Shown one piece after another: positions 18,419 to 27,259 of a stretch of DNA of 64,000 nt; within the stretch, counting starts at the first letter, position 1, and each line of letters begins with the position of its first letter. This stretch comes from Shewanella sp. ANA-3 (lineage in GTDB: Bacteria; Pseudomonadota; Gammaproteobacteria; Enterobacterales; Shewanellaceae): the NCBI RefSeq assembly GCF_000203935.1, contig NC_008577.1, forward strand, positions 4,278,001-4,342,000, in the 5' to 3' direction. The position numbers and the translations under genes were made by a program. The notes under the pieces were generated by a model, which saw nothing but the letters and a program-made list of their open reading frames with translations, was not told the origin of the DNA and ran no database searches.

Positions 18419-19417
18419 TCACAAGGTTAATACGACTTTGCCTCTATGTTCTCCCGACTGCATCAACGCATGGGCCTTGGCCGCCTCGGCCAGTGGAAAG
18501 GTGGCACAGATATGCGGCACGATTTGCTGGCTATCGAGCAAAGGCCAAACACGCTCACGTAATTGCTTGGCAATTTCGGCTTTTGCTGCAACGCTCTGCG
18601 GCCTTAAGGTCGACCCTGTCCACACAATACGCTTGGCCATCAACTGCAGAATGCTCACCTCTGCCTTGCCGCTACGTTGGGTCGATACAGACACCATGCG
18701 ACCATCTAGCGCTAATGCTTGAAGATTCAAGTTGATAAAGTCGCCACCAGCAATATCAAACACCACGTTGACGCCCTTACCTTGGGTAAAGGCCATGACT
18801 TCTTCAACGAAGTTCTGGGTGTTGTAATTCACTACCAGATGGGCGCCTAATCCGGCGCAATAGTCGCGCTTGGCATCTTGTCCCGTGGTCGCAATCACTG
18901 TCGCGCCAAGGTGCTTAGCAAGGGAAATCGCCGTGCTGCCGATGCCACCCGAACCACCGTGGACCAACACGGTTTCACCCGCCTTGAGTCCCGCGCGCAT
19001 AAAGAGGTTGCCCCACACAGTGAAAAAGGTTTCGGGCAACGCAGCCGCTTGCACCTCAGAAAAGCCCTTTGGGATAGGTAAACAATGCTCGGCATAGGTT
19101 AAGCTGTACTCGCCATAGCCGCCGCCGGGCACTAAGGCGCAAACCTTATCCCCCAGCTGCCATTGGGTTACACCCTCGCCTAAGGCGCAGATCTCCCCCG
19201 CGACTTCTAGTCCAATAATCGGCGATGCCCCAGGTGGTGGCGGATACACTCCCATCCTTTGTTTGATATCGGGTCCATTCACCCCGGCGGCGCGGTTACG
19301 AATTAAGACTTGGCCTGCACTCGGTACGGGCAATGGCGAGCGTGTCAGCTGCATCACCTCAGGCTCACCGGGCTGCTCAAGATAAATATGCGTGTAATCA
19401 TGGGGTAATTCGGACAT
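18419..19417 (-). CDS. NAD(P)H quinone oxidoreductase, PIG3-like (zinc-independent MDR family)
   Basis: This 332-residue cytoplasmic enzyme belongs to the medium-chain dehydrogenase/reductase superfamily. It has an N-terminal GroES-like domain (GQVLIRNRAAGVNGPDIKQR) and a Rossmann domain with the nucleotide-binding motif VHGGSGGIGSTAISLAKHLG near residue 145. The overall pattern (MGVYPPPPGASPIIGLEVAGEI) fits the PIG3-type quinone oxidoreductases, which reduce quinones with NADPH. No zinc-ligand cluster is visible. AGGAG lies six bases before the ATG. A perfect ATCAAAGCTTTGAT palindrome lies about 115 bases upstream and may be an operator. Confidence 0.9.
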   Translation of the reverse strand: MSELPHDYTHIYLEQPGEPEVMQLTRSPLPVPSAGQVLIRNRAAGVNGPDIKQRMGVYPPPPGASPIIGLEVAGEICALGEGVTQWQLGDKVCALVPGGGYGEYSLTYAEHCLPIPKGFSEVQAAALPETFFTVWGNLFMRAGLKAGETVLVHGGSGGIGSTAISLAKHLGATVIATTGQDAKRDYCAGLGAHLVVNYNTQNFVEEVMAFTQGKGVNVVFDIAGGDFINLNLQALALDGRMVSVSTQRSGKAEVSILQLMAKRIVWTGSTLRPQSVAAKAEIAKQLRERVWPLLDSQQIVPHICATFPLAEAAKAHALMQSGEHRGKVVLTL

Positions 19418-19533
19418 AACGGGCTCCTAGTCGGGTCCTATCGATAGAACAGAATACTGCCGCTAACAAAGCAGTCTACATTGCACGGGTTAGCGGCCAT
19501 TTCATGCATAGCTGGATATGGGGATAAACGATA

Positions 19534-19547
19534 ATCAAAGCTTTGAT
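19534..19547. promoter_or_regulatory. Perfect 14-base palindrome upstream of the oxidoreductase gene
   Basis: ATCAAAGCTTTGAT is a perfect dyad about 117 bases upstream of the start at 19417. It could be an operator for a dimeric regulator or part of the end of the upstream gene's transcript. No regulator can be assigned. Confidence 0.3.
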
Positions 19548-19592
19548 CGGGCTAGACTATCCCAAGTTCAAACACTAAAACAGACATGACTC

Positions 19593-21368
19593 TCAAAGCT
19601 TTTCCAACGCTTGTGCTCTAGCCTTGGCCTTAGCTTCGTAATCATTCGTAAAGGATTTAGCCAGTTCAATGCTGTGCTGATAGAACACAAGGGCACGCTC
19701 TGGCTCAACGCTGCCACCTTCGCCCGCATCGAGTAGGCTCGCAAGCTGAAAATAGGCACGACCCAACACGTCCCGCTGCATGCCTTGTTTATCACCCTGC
19801 GAAACCACTTTTTCGAGCCAGGTACGCGCTTTGTGCGCATCGCGCGTATCGGGTTTTAACAGAATATCCGCATACTCAGCGGCGACATAGAGATCGCGCT
19901 CGGCGGCAATCTGCCAAAACTCCTGACTTTGCGCAAAATCCTCGAGCCAATAATAGTAATCACTGGCGGCGCTATGGGCCAAAGCGTGGTCTGCTTGCAC
20001 ACTCAAACGGTAATTGGCTAATGCCGCTGTTGCATCATGGTAGGGCGACCAAGGCAATGCTTGGTACAGCGCCATCATACTTATGGCCTCGGGCACACCT
20101 TGATTAACTAAGACATTTAATTGTTCCCAAGCCTTAACTTCCGCGCTTTTTGCTTCGGCAGTATTCAATTTACCACGCAGGATATCCTCAAGTGGTTGAC
20201 GAATAAGCTCCAGTTTGGCCTCGACATCCCCAAGCCTTGCCGCGCGTTGTAGCCAATAACGGCTTTGCTCAACCTCGCCCGCATAGGCTGCCTGTGATTG
20301 CATCCACTGAATAGCAATCAAGTCATCGCCCTCGGCCGCCTCTCGGTAGAATTTGCGCGCTTTTTCTTCATCCTTTGCCAGCGCATTACCTGCCCAATAA
20401 ATTTGTGCTAACAATCGCTTATCTTCGGCCTTGGTGCTTGTGCTTAAGGTATTGAGCATAGATTCAGGCTTACCATAGGCATAGAGGTGCACATCCCTAC
20501 GTGGATAACGATACTCAGTGCCATCGGGATAATGAACCGAGATATGCTCGGGCTGTCGCCACACATTCACTTGATAATCAGATAGAATTTCAGGATTAAA
20601 CTGCACCCGCAGCACGGCCTCTTTATCGAAACGCACCATTTGCGTCACAGTGCTCGACCATAAACGGCTAGTCGACTGCAGATTACTCTTAAGCTTTACC
20701 TCAAAGGGGCTGTCGGTCTTAGGGCTGTAAATCACCACAGGGTAATACACGGGATTGAGGCTAAGCGGCAACGCCGCAACCAGATTGGTATCTTCTTCGC
20801 TGCCAGCAAGCACTGGCTCGATAGTCAGTTCCTGACTCAAATAAAACCCATCATGGGGTGAGGCTTTAGTCGCGGATTCGCTCGATGTTAATAGCGGTGA
20901 CGTCTGTAAATATTTGTCTTTTAATGACTTAACCTTTTTCCAGATGGGATGACTTGGCTGCAGGGTAAGGTCGAGGACTAAATCCTCCAACTGCCAATCG
21001 CAATCTCCACCGCCTTGCAGGGCTAAAGTCAGGCTGAAAGGCTTGGTATTATCGGTCGTATCGAGGGATTGCCGCAGAAGCGAACTCTTATTCAGCGTAG
21101 CGCGATAGGGGTTGGCAATATCACCACTCGGAAAACGGATTTCTTTGCGGGTACACACGGAGGAAGTGTAATAGCCGACTAATTCGAGCTGAGTGTGGGC
21201 GGGTAAAGTCCCTGTAAACTCGAAACGCTGCGCTGTTTTGGGCGGTGTAGTTTGGTCGGCGGGCAGTTCCCGCTGCCATAACTTATCCCCAAATCCCACC
21301 CAAACGGATACAGAGAGCAACGCGCTTAAGCAGAGGCTTAGCCAAAACAGTTTGGAAATCGAACTCAT
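19593..21368 (-). CDS. Periplasmic Sel1-like/TPR repeat protein
   Basis: The 591-residue protein starts with a signal sequence or anchor (SKLFWLSLCLSALLSVSVWVGF), so it acts in the periplasm. Residues about 40-290 form a beta-rich region with one Cys pair visible (SVCTRKE; GGDCDWQLED). From about 300 to the end it is helical, with Sel1-type repeats (LLAQIYWAGNALAKDEEKARKFYREAAEGDD; YWLQRAARLGDVEAKLELI; GRAYFQLASLLDAGEGG followed by ALVFYQHSIELAKS). Sel1 repeats usually mediate protein-protein contacts. It lies 93 bases downstream of the kinase gene on the same strand. The specific role is unknown. Confidence 0.82.
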   Translation of the reverse strand: MSSISKLFWLSLCLSALLSVSVWVGFGDKLWQRELPADQTTPPKTAQRFEFTGTLPAHTQLELVGYYTSSVCTRKEIRFPSGDIANPYRATLNKSSLLRQSLDTTDNTKPFSLTLALQGGGDCDWQLEDLVLDLTLQPSHPIWKKVKSLKDKYLQTSPLLTSSESATKASPHDGFYLSQELTIEPVLAGSEEDTNLVAALPLSLNPVYYPVVIYSPKTDSPFEVKLKSNLQSTSRLWSSTVTQMVRFDKEAVLRVQFNPEILSDYQVNVWRQPEHISVHYPDGTEYRYPRRDVHLYAYGKPESMLNTLSTSTKAEDKRLLAQIYWAGNALAKDEEKARKFYREAAEGDDLIAIQWMQSQAAYAGEVEQSRYWLQRAARLGDVEAKLELIRQPLEDILRGKLNTAEAKSAEVKAWEQLNVLVNQGVPEAISMMALYQALPWSPYHDATAALANYRLSVQADHALAHSAASDYYYWLEDFAQSQEFWQIAAERDLYVAAEYADILLKPDTRDAHKARTWLEKVVSQGDKQGMQRDVLGRAYFQLASLLDAGEGGSVEPERALVFYQHSIELAKSFTNDYEAKAKARAQALEKL

Positions 21369-21461
21369 AATGCCAGCTCTCCATTGCTGATGAGATTAAG
21401 TCGCTCTTGCTGTAATGTCCCTGCATCGGTTTTCACCAATGGAACCACCCCTTGAGTTTTC

Positions 21462-22823
21462 CTACACTTCGCATGCTTGAGCTTGCCACAATCTGGCTAA
21501 TAACTTCGCGATATCGCTAAAAGCTGGACGGCAAGATAACTCAGGTTGCATACATAGCTCTGTTAACTGTCGCAGTTGAACTCGCAGCGCGCCGGCTCTA
21601 TCGGCGCCAGCAAAGGGCAATAAATCATCAATCAAGCAGCCTAGGGCCCGCACCTCAATGGCCTGCATGGCACTACGCTCCGATGTAGATAATTTTGCTA
21701 AGTTTGAGGCGGCGCCGAAGTCACCGAACAGCAGTGACATTTGCTGATTAATCATCATATTGTGCGCATACACATCACCATGGCTGATATGCTGGGCGTG
21801 CATATGCGCGAGAGTCTCAGACAACTGCAAGGCTATCTTAACTATGCCCTTAAGGCTGAATTCGGTCCCCGCCTTAAAGGTGTCGCGGGTGCAGGTTTCA
21901 AAGGAAGGCGGTAAGCCTAAGTTATAAAATCCTTGGGGAATTAACGCCATCACTAGCCCGAGCTGATCCTTCTGGCTGATATGCGCTAAGACCTTGATAA
22001 GATTTGGGTGCTCACCCGTGGTTAAACAACAATCCAGCTCATCTGCTGGATAACCGTCACTGGTCACCTCCCCCTTAAATAACTTCACCGCGATCTGCTC
22101 AGTCCCCGTGGCGGCAACCATCGCAGGATTTAACCAACGCCCCTGATAAATAATACCCGAGGCGCCCTCACCCAATTTGTCACCGAGGGCAATATCCGCT
22201 AATGACACATTGGGTACACTGGCCACATCGGCATGGGGGTCGACTAGCGTATGGCTAAAGGGATTGCCCGCAAACGCCAGCCAAGTGAGTTTAGGCAGCT
22301 TAAGCAACCAATTCGGCAGCGCGGCTAAAGCATTTGCCGATAAACGCACTAGCTCTAGGTTATGGCATTGGGCCATGGATGCTGGTAGCGAGGTTAAGCG
22401 ATTGCCCGCTAAGGCTAATTTTTGCAGGCGATACAACTGCCCCATACGTGCGGGCAAGGCGGTTATTTGGTTATCCGTTAAGATCAACCAGCGGGTATGC
22501 AAGGGCAATGACGCCTCAGGAACCGAACGAATTTGATTCGCCTTAAAGCCAATCATCTCCAGTTTGGGGCACTGACCTAACACTTCTGGCAACACTTCAA
22601 AGCGGTTATTGGAAGCAAACAAGATCTTCAACTGGGTTAAGCGATGCAAATCTTCAGGCAGTGAACAGAGCTGGTTATTGGATAAGTCGAGGATCTCAAG
22701 GGTATCGGCTAAATCGAAGATCTCCCGCGGAAACTCGGTTAAATTCTCAACCAACTGTAAACGGGTAACCCCTTGTAATTGTCCCGCTTTTAACTGCGCT
22801 AACGTCTGCACTCTCTCATCCAC
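21462..22823 (-). CDS. Leucine-rich-repeat protein kinase (eukaryotic-like)
   Basis: The 453-residue cytoplasmic protein joins two domains. Residues about 18-190 hold seven or so leucine-rich repeats of about 23 residues (LEILDLSNNQLCSLPEDL and so on). Residues about 210-450 are an Hanks-type kinase: glycine loop GEGASG at 218-223, Lys247 in IAVKLF, catalytic loop HGDVYAHN (348-355, with HGD replacing the usual HRD) and DFG at 368-370. Key catalytic residues Asp350, Asn355 and Asp368 are present, so it should be active. No membrane segment is seen. It is followed on the same strand by the Sel1-like gene. The substrate is unknown. Confidence 0.9.
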   Translation of the reverse strand: MDERVQTLAQLKAGQLQGVTRLQLVENLTEFPREIFDLADTLEILDLSNNQLCSLPEDLHRLTQLKILFASNNRFEVLPEVLGQCPKLEMIGFKANQIRSVPEASLPLHTRWLILTDNQITALPARMGQLYRLQKLALAGNRLTSLPASMAQCHNLELVRLSANALAALPNWLLKLPKLTWLAFAGNPFSHTLVDPHADVASVPNVSLADIALGDKLGEGASGIIYQGRWLNPAMVAATGTEQIAVKLFKGEVTSDGYPADELDCCLTTGEHPNLIKVLAHISQKDQLGLVMALIPQGFYNLGLPPSFETCTRDTFKAGTEFSLKGIVKIALQLSETLAHMHAQHISHGDVYAHNMMINQQMSLLFGDFGAASNLAKLSTSERSAMQAIEVRALGCLIDDLLPFAGADRAGALRVQLRQLTELCMQPELSCRPAFSDIAKLLARLWQAQACEV

Positions 22824-22979
22824 TGCAATAAAAAACCGCCGCTATCTTAGCGTATTTAGCGCCAAAGCTAAACGTAACTAACGCGGTCAAATTTTAAGCA
22901 AAGCTATTCACAAATGCGAAAACAGATTAGCATGTGCCAAATCATGGAATACCAAGTCATCACAGATTACAGGACAATC

Positions 22980-24404
22980 ATGCGGAAAACCTTTCGCCAA
23001 CCCCATGCCTTAGCTGCGCTCGTGGTCGCCATCTTGATGGGCCAGCTAAGCGGCTGCGCAACCACGTCGGCGCAAACGTCGCCTACGGAATACGCTGCAA
23101 CCTTGCCTGACGCCCAGGGCAATAGTGAAGAGACAGCACAACCTCAGCATTTTGAAACGGAAGTTATCGACGAGCGTTACGCCGATGTGTGGGAAAAAAT
23201 TCAACACGCCCGCACCATTGATGTGCATGACGATGCCGAAGTCCGCAAACAGCGTAACTTTTTCGATGATAAGCAAAAGTTTATGACTCAGGTGACCCAG
23301 CGCGCCGAGCCATTTTTATACTATATTGTCAGCCAACTCGAAGCCCGCAACATGCCGCTCGAACTGGCACTCCTGCCGATTGTTGAGAGTGGTTATAACC
23401 CGCTAGCTCAGGCAAATGGCCCCGCAGGGCTCTGGCAAATGATCCCTGCGACGGGACGTAATTTTGGCCTGACCATCAACTCGGCCTACGATGGCCGTAA
23501 AGATGCACTGGCCTCGACCGATGCCGTGCTCGACTATTTACAACACTTGCATGACACCTTAGGTAACGACTGGATCAACGCCGTTGCGGGTTATAACAGT
23601 GGCGAGCTAGTGATCAAAGCCGCTATCGATAGAAACAAAGCTAAAGGCAAACCCACGGATTTCTGGTCGCTGAATATTCCGGCTCGCCAAGTGCAAACCG
23701 TGCCTAAATGGCTGGCCTTTATTCAAATTATCCGCGCACCTAGCCATTACAATCTCAAGGTGATGCCGATTGCCAACCGCCCATTTTTGGAGCGTTTACC
23801 TGCACCTAACGGGGTTGAACTCAGCCAAATCGCCAATGCTGCGGGACTCACTAAGGCGGAGTTTAAAACCTATAACCCTGGTTATCGCCAAAGCGTGATC
23901 CCAAGTAAGGGCAAATACCAAATCGCCCTGCCGATTGAAAACATCGGCCAATATCAAGAAAATCAGCACCAGTTGTCCGCGCAAACACGTTACGACAGCC
24001 AGAGCTATATTGTGAAATCCGGCGATAGCCTAGGCACAATTGCCGCGAAATTTGATATCTCAGTCAAAGAGTTAAAGCAGGCAAATAACCTCAACTCCGA
24101 TAGAATCAAAATCGGCCAAGAGTTGACCCTGTTAACGCCGATGAGCAGCGAAGATAACACCTCGACCGAGACGCCAAAGCAGAGCAAAGCTCAAACAACG
24201 TCTCAAGCGGCAAAGGCTAAAACCAGCAGTAAAACCGCTGACAAGCCCACCGCGAAAGCCAGTACTTACAAGGTGAAGTCCGGTGACTCGTTAGATAAAA
24301 TCGCGCGTAAAAACAAAGTGAAACTCGCGGATTTAATGAAATGGAACCAGCTGAATGCCAAGAGCATTATTAAGTCTGGCCAAGAGCTAAAACTGTCGGA
24401 ATAA
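22980..24404 (+). CDS. mltD: Membrane-bound lytic murein transglycosylase D (lipoprotein)
   Basis: MltD cleaves the glycan strands of peptidoglycan to 1,6-anhydro-muropeptides at the outer membrane. I place the start at 22980, where AGGA lies five bases upstream and the protein begins with a lipoprotein signal (MRKTFRQPHALAALVVAI ending LSGC). An upstream in-frame ATG at 22914 would bury the signal. The SLT domain carries LLPIVESGYNPLAQANGPAGLWQMIPATGRNFGL, with the catalytic Glu in ESGYNP. Two LysM peptidoglycan-binding repeats follow (VKSGDSLGTIAAKF and VKSGDSLDKIARKN), separated by a Thr/Lys/Ala-rich linker. About 474 residues. Confidence 0.95.
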   Translation: MRKTFRQPHALAALVVAILMGQLSGCATTSAQTSPTEYAATLPDAQGNSEETAQPQHFETEVIDERYADVWEKIQHARTIDVHDDAEVRKQRNFFDDKQKFMTQVTQRAEPFLYYIVSQLEARNMPLELALLPIVESGYNPLAQANGPAGLWQMIPATGRNFGLTINSAYDGRKDALASTDAVLDYLQHLHDTLGNDWINAVAGYNSGELVIKAAIDRNKAKGKPTDFWSLNIPARQVQTVPKWLAFIQIIRAPSHYNLKVMPIANRPFLERLPAPNGVELSQIANAAGLTKAEFKTYNPGYRQSVIPSKGKYQIALPIENIGQYQENQHQLSAQTRYDSQSYIVKSGDSLGTIAAKFDISVKELKQANNLNSDRIKIGQELTLLTPMSSEDNTSTETPKQSKAQTTSQAAKAKTSSKTADKPTAKASTYKVKSGDSLDKIARKNKVKLADLMKWNQLNAKSIIKSGQELKLSE

Positions 24405-24418
24405 AGACGGCTAAGACG

Positions 24419-24447
24419 AAAAAGCACTACCAAGGTAGTGCTTTTTT
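24419..24447. terminator. Bidirectional terminator between mltD and the convergent lipoprotein gene
   Basis: An 11-base perfect stem (24421-24431 AAAGCACTACC and 24434-24444) has A-rich sequence on the left and T6 on the right. It serves both mltD (plus) and the gene ending at 24470 (minus). Confidence 0.85.
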
Positions 24448-24469
24448 ATTGCCCTAATCTATTTAGCGA

Positions 24470-25843
24470 TTAAAGCTTAACGAGGTTATAGCCAAAGCTG
24501 GTTGAAGCGTCCTTATTCAGCACCATAGTGACATTATCTTCGTTATTAAAATCCATCATCTCTGATGCATAAACCACGGTCTTAGTGCCATTTTCCACCG
24601 CGATCACCTTGATGGAATACTCACCTTTTGGCACCACTAACGACTGCGGCGCCGTTGGATTAACCGCACTGATCTTATAGGCTGCAGTTTCAATGGTGTC
24701 GTTCGCCTTTAAGAAGTACAACGTCAGGTTACTCTTGTCGGCAAAACTGACGATATCAAACTTAAAGCTGTAGGGACTCGGCGTTTGCGTTTGCTTCATC
24801 TCCATCGCCTTCACTTGGCTACCTTCTTCGGTAGTTTGCTCGTAGATGAAGATGGTTTTGATATCGTCCTGATTAAGGGTAATCAACACATTGTCGAGCA
24901 ATTTGGCTTGGCTAGTATGATCAAATACGCTCACGCCAAAGTCATTAAACTCAGCGCCTTGATAGGCAGTCACGCCAAAGGGAGCCACATTGCTAAATAG
25001 AGCTTCTTGTTTATTACTCACGACTTTGACATCGACATTGTGCGTTGCCAAACCATTGAATACCCTAAAATCGACGCTGCTTTCGAGGGCGACATGATTA
25101 CGCACATTGGTGGTCGAATCGACGCTATCTAAGCTGATTTTGGCATCCGAAGCGCCAAAGCTTTCCCGTAAAATCAACTTATAGGGCACCTTAGTCTTAA
25201 AGTTAATGCTTGCCGTGGTGTAGCTCACATTAGTGGTTCCCGCGGGAGCGAGGTAAACCTTGTAATCCCCAGTGTCCAAAATCTGCGGTGTTGAGACCTC
25301 ACCGTAGGAGACACTGCCAAGCATCACCGCATCGGCAAAGCCTTGGTCGGCTTTAGCAATATAGGCATCGTAGGCGGGCGCATTCATCGCCGTATGGGCG
25401 ATCAATAATTGCATTTTACTCTTGTCCGCTTCGGCGTTTTGTTTATCGAGTTCAGTACGGGAGTAATTGATATTCAGCAGCGATGGCGAGGCAAAATCCC
25501 CATGCAAGACAAAGAAATGGTCTGTCGCGGTTTTTAAATCGATATCCTCTTTATAGAGTGAGATATCTTTGTTCGATGCATCTTTACCCATCACCTCGAC
25601 GGCACTGACGCCTGGCGTTGAAGTGAACCTTGGCATCGCATCGGCGTAGCTCACGCTCTCATAGGTTTTATCACCAATCTTCAGTGCGGTAGCCGTACTT
25701 CCAGCCGAAGCATTGTAAAATTGCACATAGGTATCGGTCTTCGAGGTGTCCTCATCCTTTTTATTATCGGAGCCACCACAAGCGGTCACGCCCAAACAGG
25801 CGAAAGTCAAAACCGCGAATCCTTTTAGTTTATTGTTAAGCAT
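24470..25843 (-). CDS. DUF4397-like lipoprotein
   Basis: This 457-residue lipoprotein starts at an ATG with GAGGG just upstream (25843) and carries a lipobox ending VTAC with acylated Cys22, then a Gly/Asp/Lys linker. The body has repeated immunoglobulin-like beta modules. The YVQFYNASAGSTATALKIGDKTYE-like segment is the DUF4397 pattern, seen again around VDFRVFNGLATHNVDVKVV and later in YSFKFDIVSFADKSNLTLYF. An in-frame ATG at 25855 lies inside the ribosome-binding site region and is less likely. Function is unknown; this kind of protein sits at the outer membrane or cell surface. It appears monocistronic. Confidence 0.85.
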   Translation of the reverse strand: MLNNKLKGFAVLTFACLGVTACGGSDNKKDEDTSKTDTYVQFYNASAGSTATALKIGDKTYESVSYADAMPRFTSTPGVSAVEVMGKDASNKDISLYKEDIDLKTATDHFFVLHGDFASPSLLNINYSRTELDKQNAEADKSKMQLLIAHTAMNAPAYDAYIAKADQGFADAVMLGSVSYGEVSTPQILDTGDYKVYLAPAGTTNVSYTTASINFKTKVPYKLILRESFGASDAKISLDSVDSTTNVRNHVALESSVDFRVFNGLATHNVDVKVVSNKQEALFSNVAPFGVTAYQGAEFNDFGVSVFDHTSQAKLLDNVLITLNQDDIKTIFIYEQTTEEGSQVKAMEMKQTQTPSPYSFKFDIVSFADKSNLTLYFLKANDTIETAAYKISAVNPTAPQSLVVPKGEYSIKVIAVENGTKTVVYASEMMDFNNEDNVTMVLNKDASTSFGYNLVKL

Positions 25844-26293
25844 CGTATCCCTCATTAGCAGACAAAAAATTCAGTTCAGTCTACGCAGTTATACAATGAC
25901 AACAATGGCAATTTCCACTCAAAACAAAAACAAATATTTCACAAACTCAACAACTTAACAAACATTTCAATAACAACGTCAAAGTTGATACAAATCACAT
26001 TTTTTAAGCGCTGAATTGATACAAATAAGATTGAAGACAAAGGCGGTATCGTCTGATGTGCCTATGTTCAGCATGTGAATTGAATATGCTGTGATGCTAG
26101 CCACTATTGAACAATATTTAATCGACAAATCAGGGCTGTGGGCGAACTTTTGATATTGATATCTATAAACGCCTGCTGCATACCGAGATAGAATTTATCC
26201 CCGTCTGCGACACCAACAATGAATGCTCTCCAAACAACCTTTGTGCCAGCAATTAGACATTGCACTATAAAGTAAACACGGTAAATATCAGCT
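25844..26293. other. Intergenic region with a duplicated 11-mer and a coding remnant
   Basis: The 450 bases upstream of the lipoprotein gene are AT-rich. TTGATACAAAT occurs twice, around 25984 and 26016, which could be a repeated regulatory site. The part from 26094 on contains the possible decayed gene described separately. Confidence 0.45.
26094..26256 (+). pseudogene. Possible decayed gene fragment with a frameshift
   Basis: From ATG 26094 a frame reads MLATIEQYLIDKSGLWANF and stops at 26151-26153. The next frame, open from about 26149 to TAG 26254-26256, continues plausibly as FDIDIYKRLLHTEIEFIPVC and then DTNNECSPNNLCASN. Together they would encode about 54 residues with protein-like composition, joined by a one-base shift at the AACTTTTGATA run. 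No ribosome-binding site is obvious before the ATG. This could be chance; I do not recognise a family. Confidence 0.25.
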
Positions 26294-27259
26294 TTAATCC
26301 TGCGTCTGTGGCTGAAAAATGGCTTTTATCCTGTTTCGCAGCCAAGTGATTTTGGGGTTATGGCTGTTTCTCTTATGCCAAATTAAGGTAAAAGGAATGG
26401 CGAGTTTATCAAGATATTCGCCACTTATCGGGATGGAACGACTCACTAAATCAGGGTGTAATTGACGAGCATATTGCTCACAATATTGCGGCGCTACCGC
26501 CATCATGCTGTGGTGAGGCTCTGCCGCGACAAACAGTGACTGCTCAAAACTGGCTAAGGTCAGCACTATATTGCGAGTTAACCCAAGTTCGATAAGTACA
26601 TCATCCAAGGCCCAGGTTTCGCTCTTTTCCCACAAGATATTGATATGCGGATATTTAAGAAAAGTGTCTATGTTCCACTCTTCTTGCAAGGCGGGATGAT
26701 CGCGGCGTAAGTACACCCGAGGGAGATCGGTAAATAAAACCTCAAAATCGATAAAATAAGGCAGTAAATCAAGGGATTCCTTGGAGCGTGGATGACTCTC
26801 TCGGCCAGTAAACCCCATGTCGGCCTCACCGCGAACAATGGCCTCGAGTGAATCATAATCCCAATTACGCACCTTCACTTTTGCATCTGGGTAGTGCTGG
26901 TAAATGGCTTGCGTTAATTGATTAAGCATAATGAGCGACAAAGGAGACTCAAGCATCAGCTCGAAGCTGAGCCCTTTCGCCATATCATCCCCACGCTTAC
27001 CCATGAGCTGTTTGCCCATTTGCAACCAATCGGCTAAGTCTTGCTCCATGCTTTGGGCTAATGGTGTGAGCTGCAATCCTTGAGGCGTTTTAATGAATAA
27101 CGGATCATCAAACCAATCGCGCAACTTCGCCAACGATTTACTCACGGTCGATGGCGTCACATTGAGCTTTTTGGCGGCCTTAGATACGCTCCGCTCCTGC
27201 GATAACAACTGAAAAGTAAACAACAGATTGAGGTCAAGCCGACTCAGGGATTTGCTCAT
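26294..27259 (-). CDS. yidZ: LysR family transcriptional regulator YidZ
   Basis: The 321-residue protein matches E. coli YidZ over its length as I recall it: LDLNLLFTFQLLSQERSVSKAAKKLNVTPSTVSKSLAKLRDWFDDPLFIKTP, later NWDYDSLEAIVRGEADMGFTGRESHPRS and the C-terminal LIWHKRNSHNPKI. The N-terminal 60 residues are the LysR helix-turn-helix; the rest is the ligand domain. It overlaps the end of mdtL by 26 bases on the same strand, so the two are co-transcribed. The same mdtL-yidZ order occurs in E. coli. The ligand is unknown; in E. coli yidZ has been linked to nitric-oxide resistance. Confidence 0.92.
   Translation of the reverse strand: MSKSLSRLDLNLLFTFQLLSQERSVSKAAKKLNVTPSTVSKSLAKLRDWFDDPLFIKTPQGLQLTPLAQSMEQDLADWLQMGKQLMGKRGDDMAKGLSFELMLESPLSLIMLNQLTQAIYQHYPDAKVKVRNWDYDSLEAIVRGEADMGFTGRESHPRSKESLDLLPYFIDFEVLFTDLPRVYLRRDHPALQEEWNIDTFLKYPHINILWEKSETWALDDVLIELGLTRNIVLTLASFEQSLFVAAEPHHSMMAVAPQYCEQYARQLHPDLVSRSIPISGEYLDKLAIPFTLIWHKRNSHNPKITWLRNRIKAIFQPQTQD

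Noticed and set aside
22914..22979. Upstream start for MltD
   Set aside because: It would put 22 polar residues before the lipoprotein signal, while ATG 22980 has a good ribosome-binding site and a clean signal sequence.
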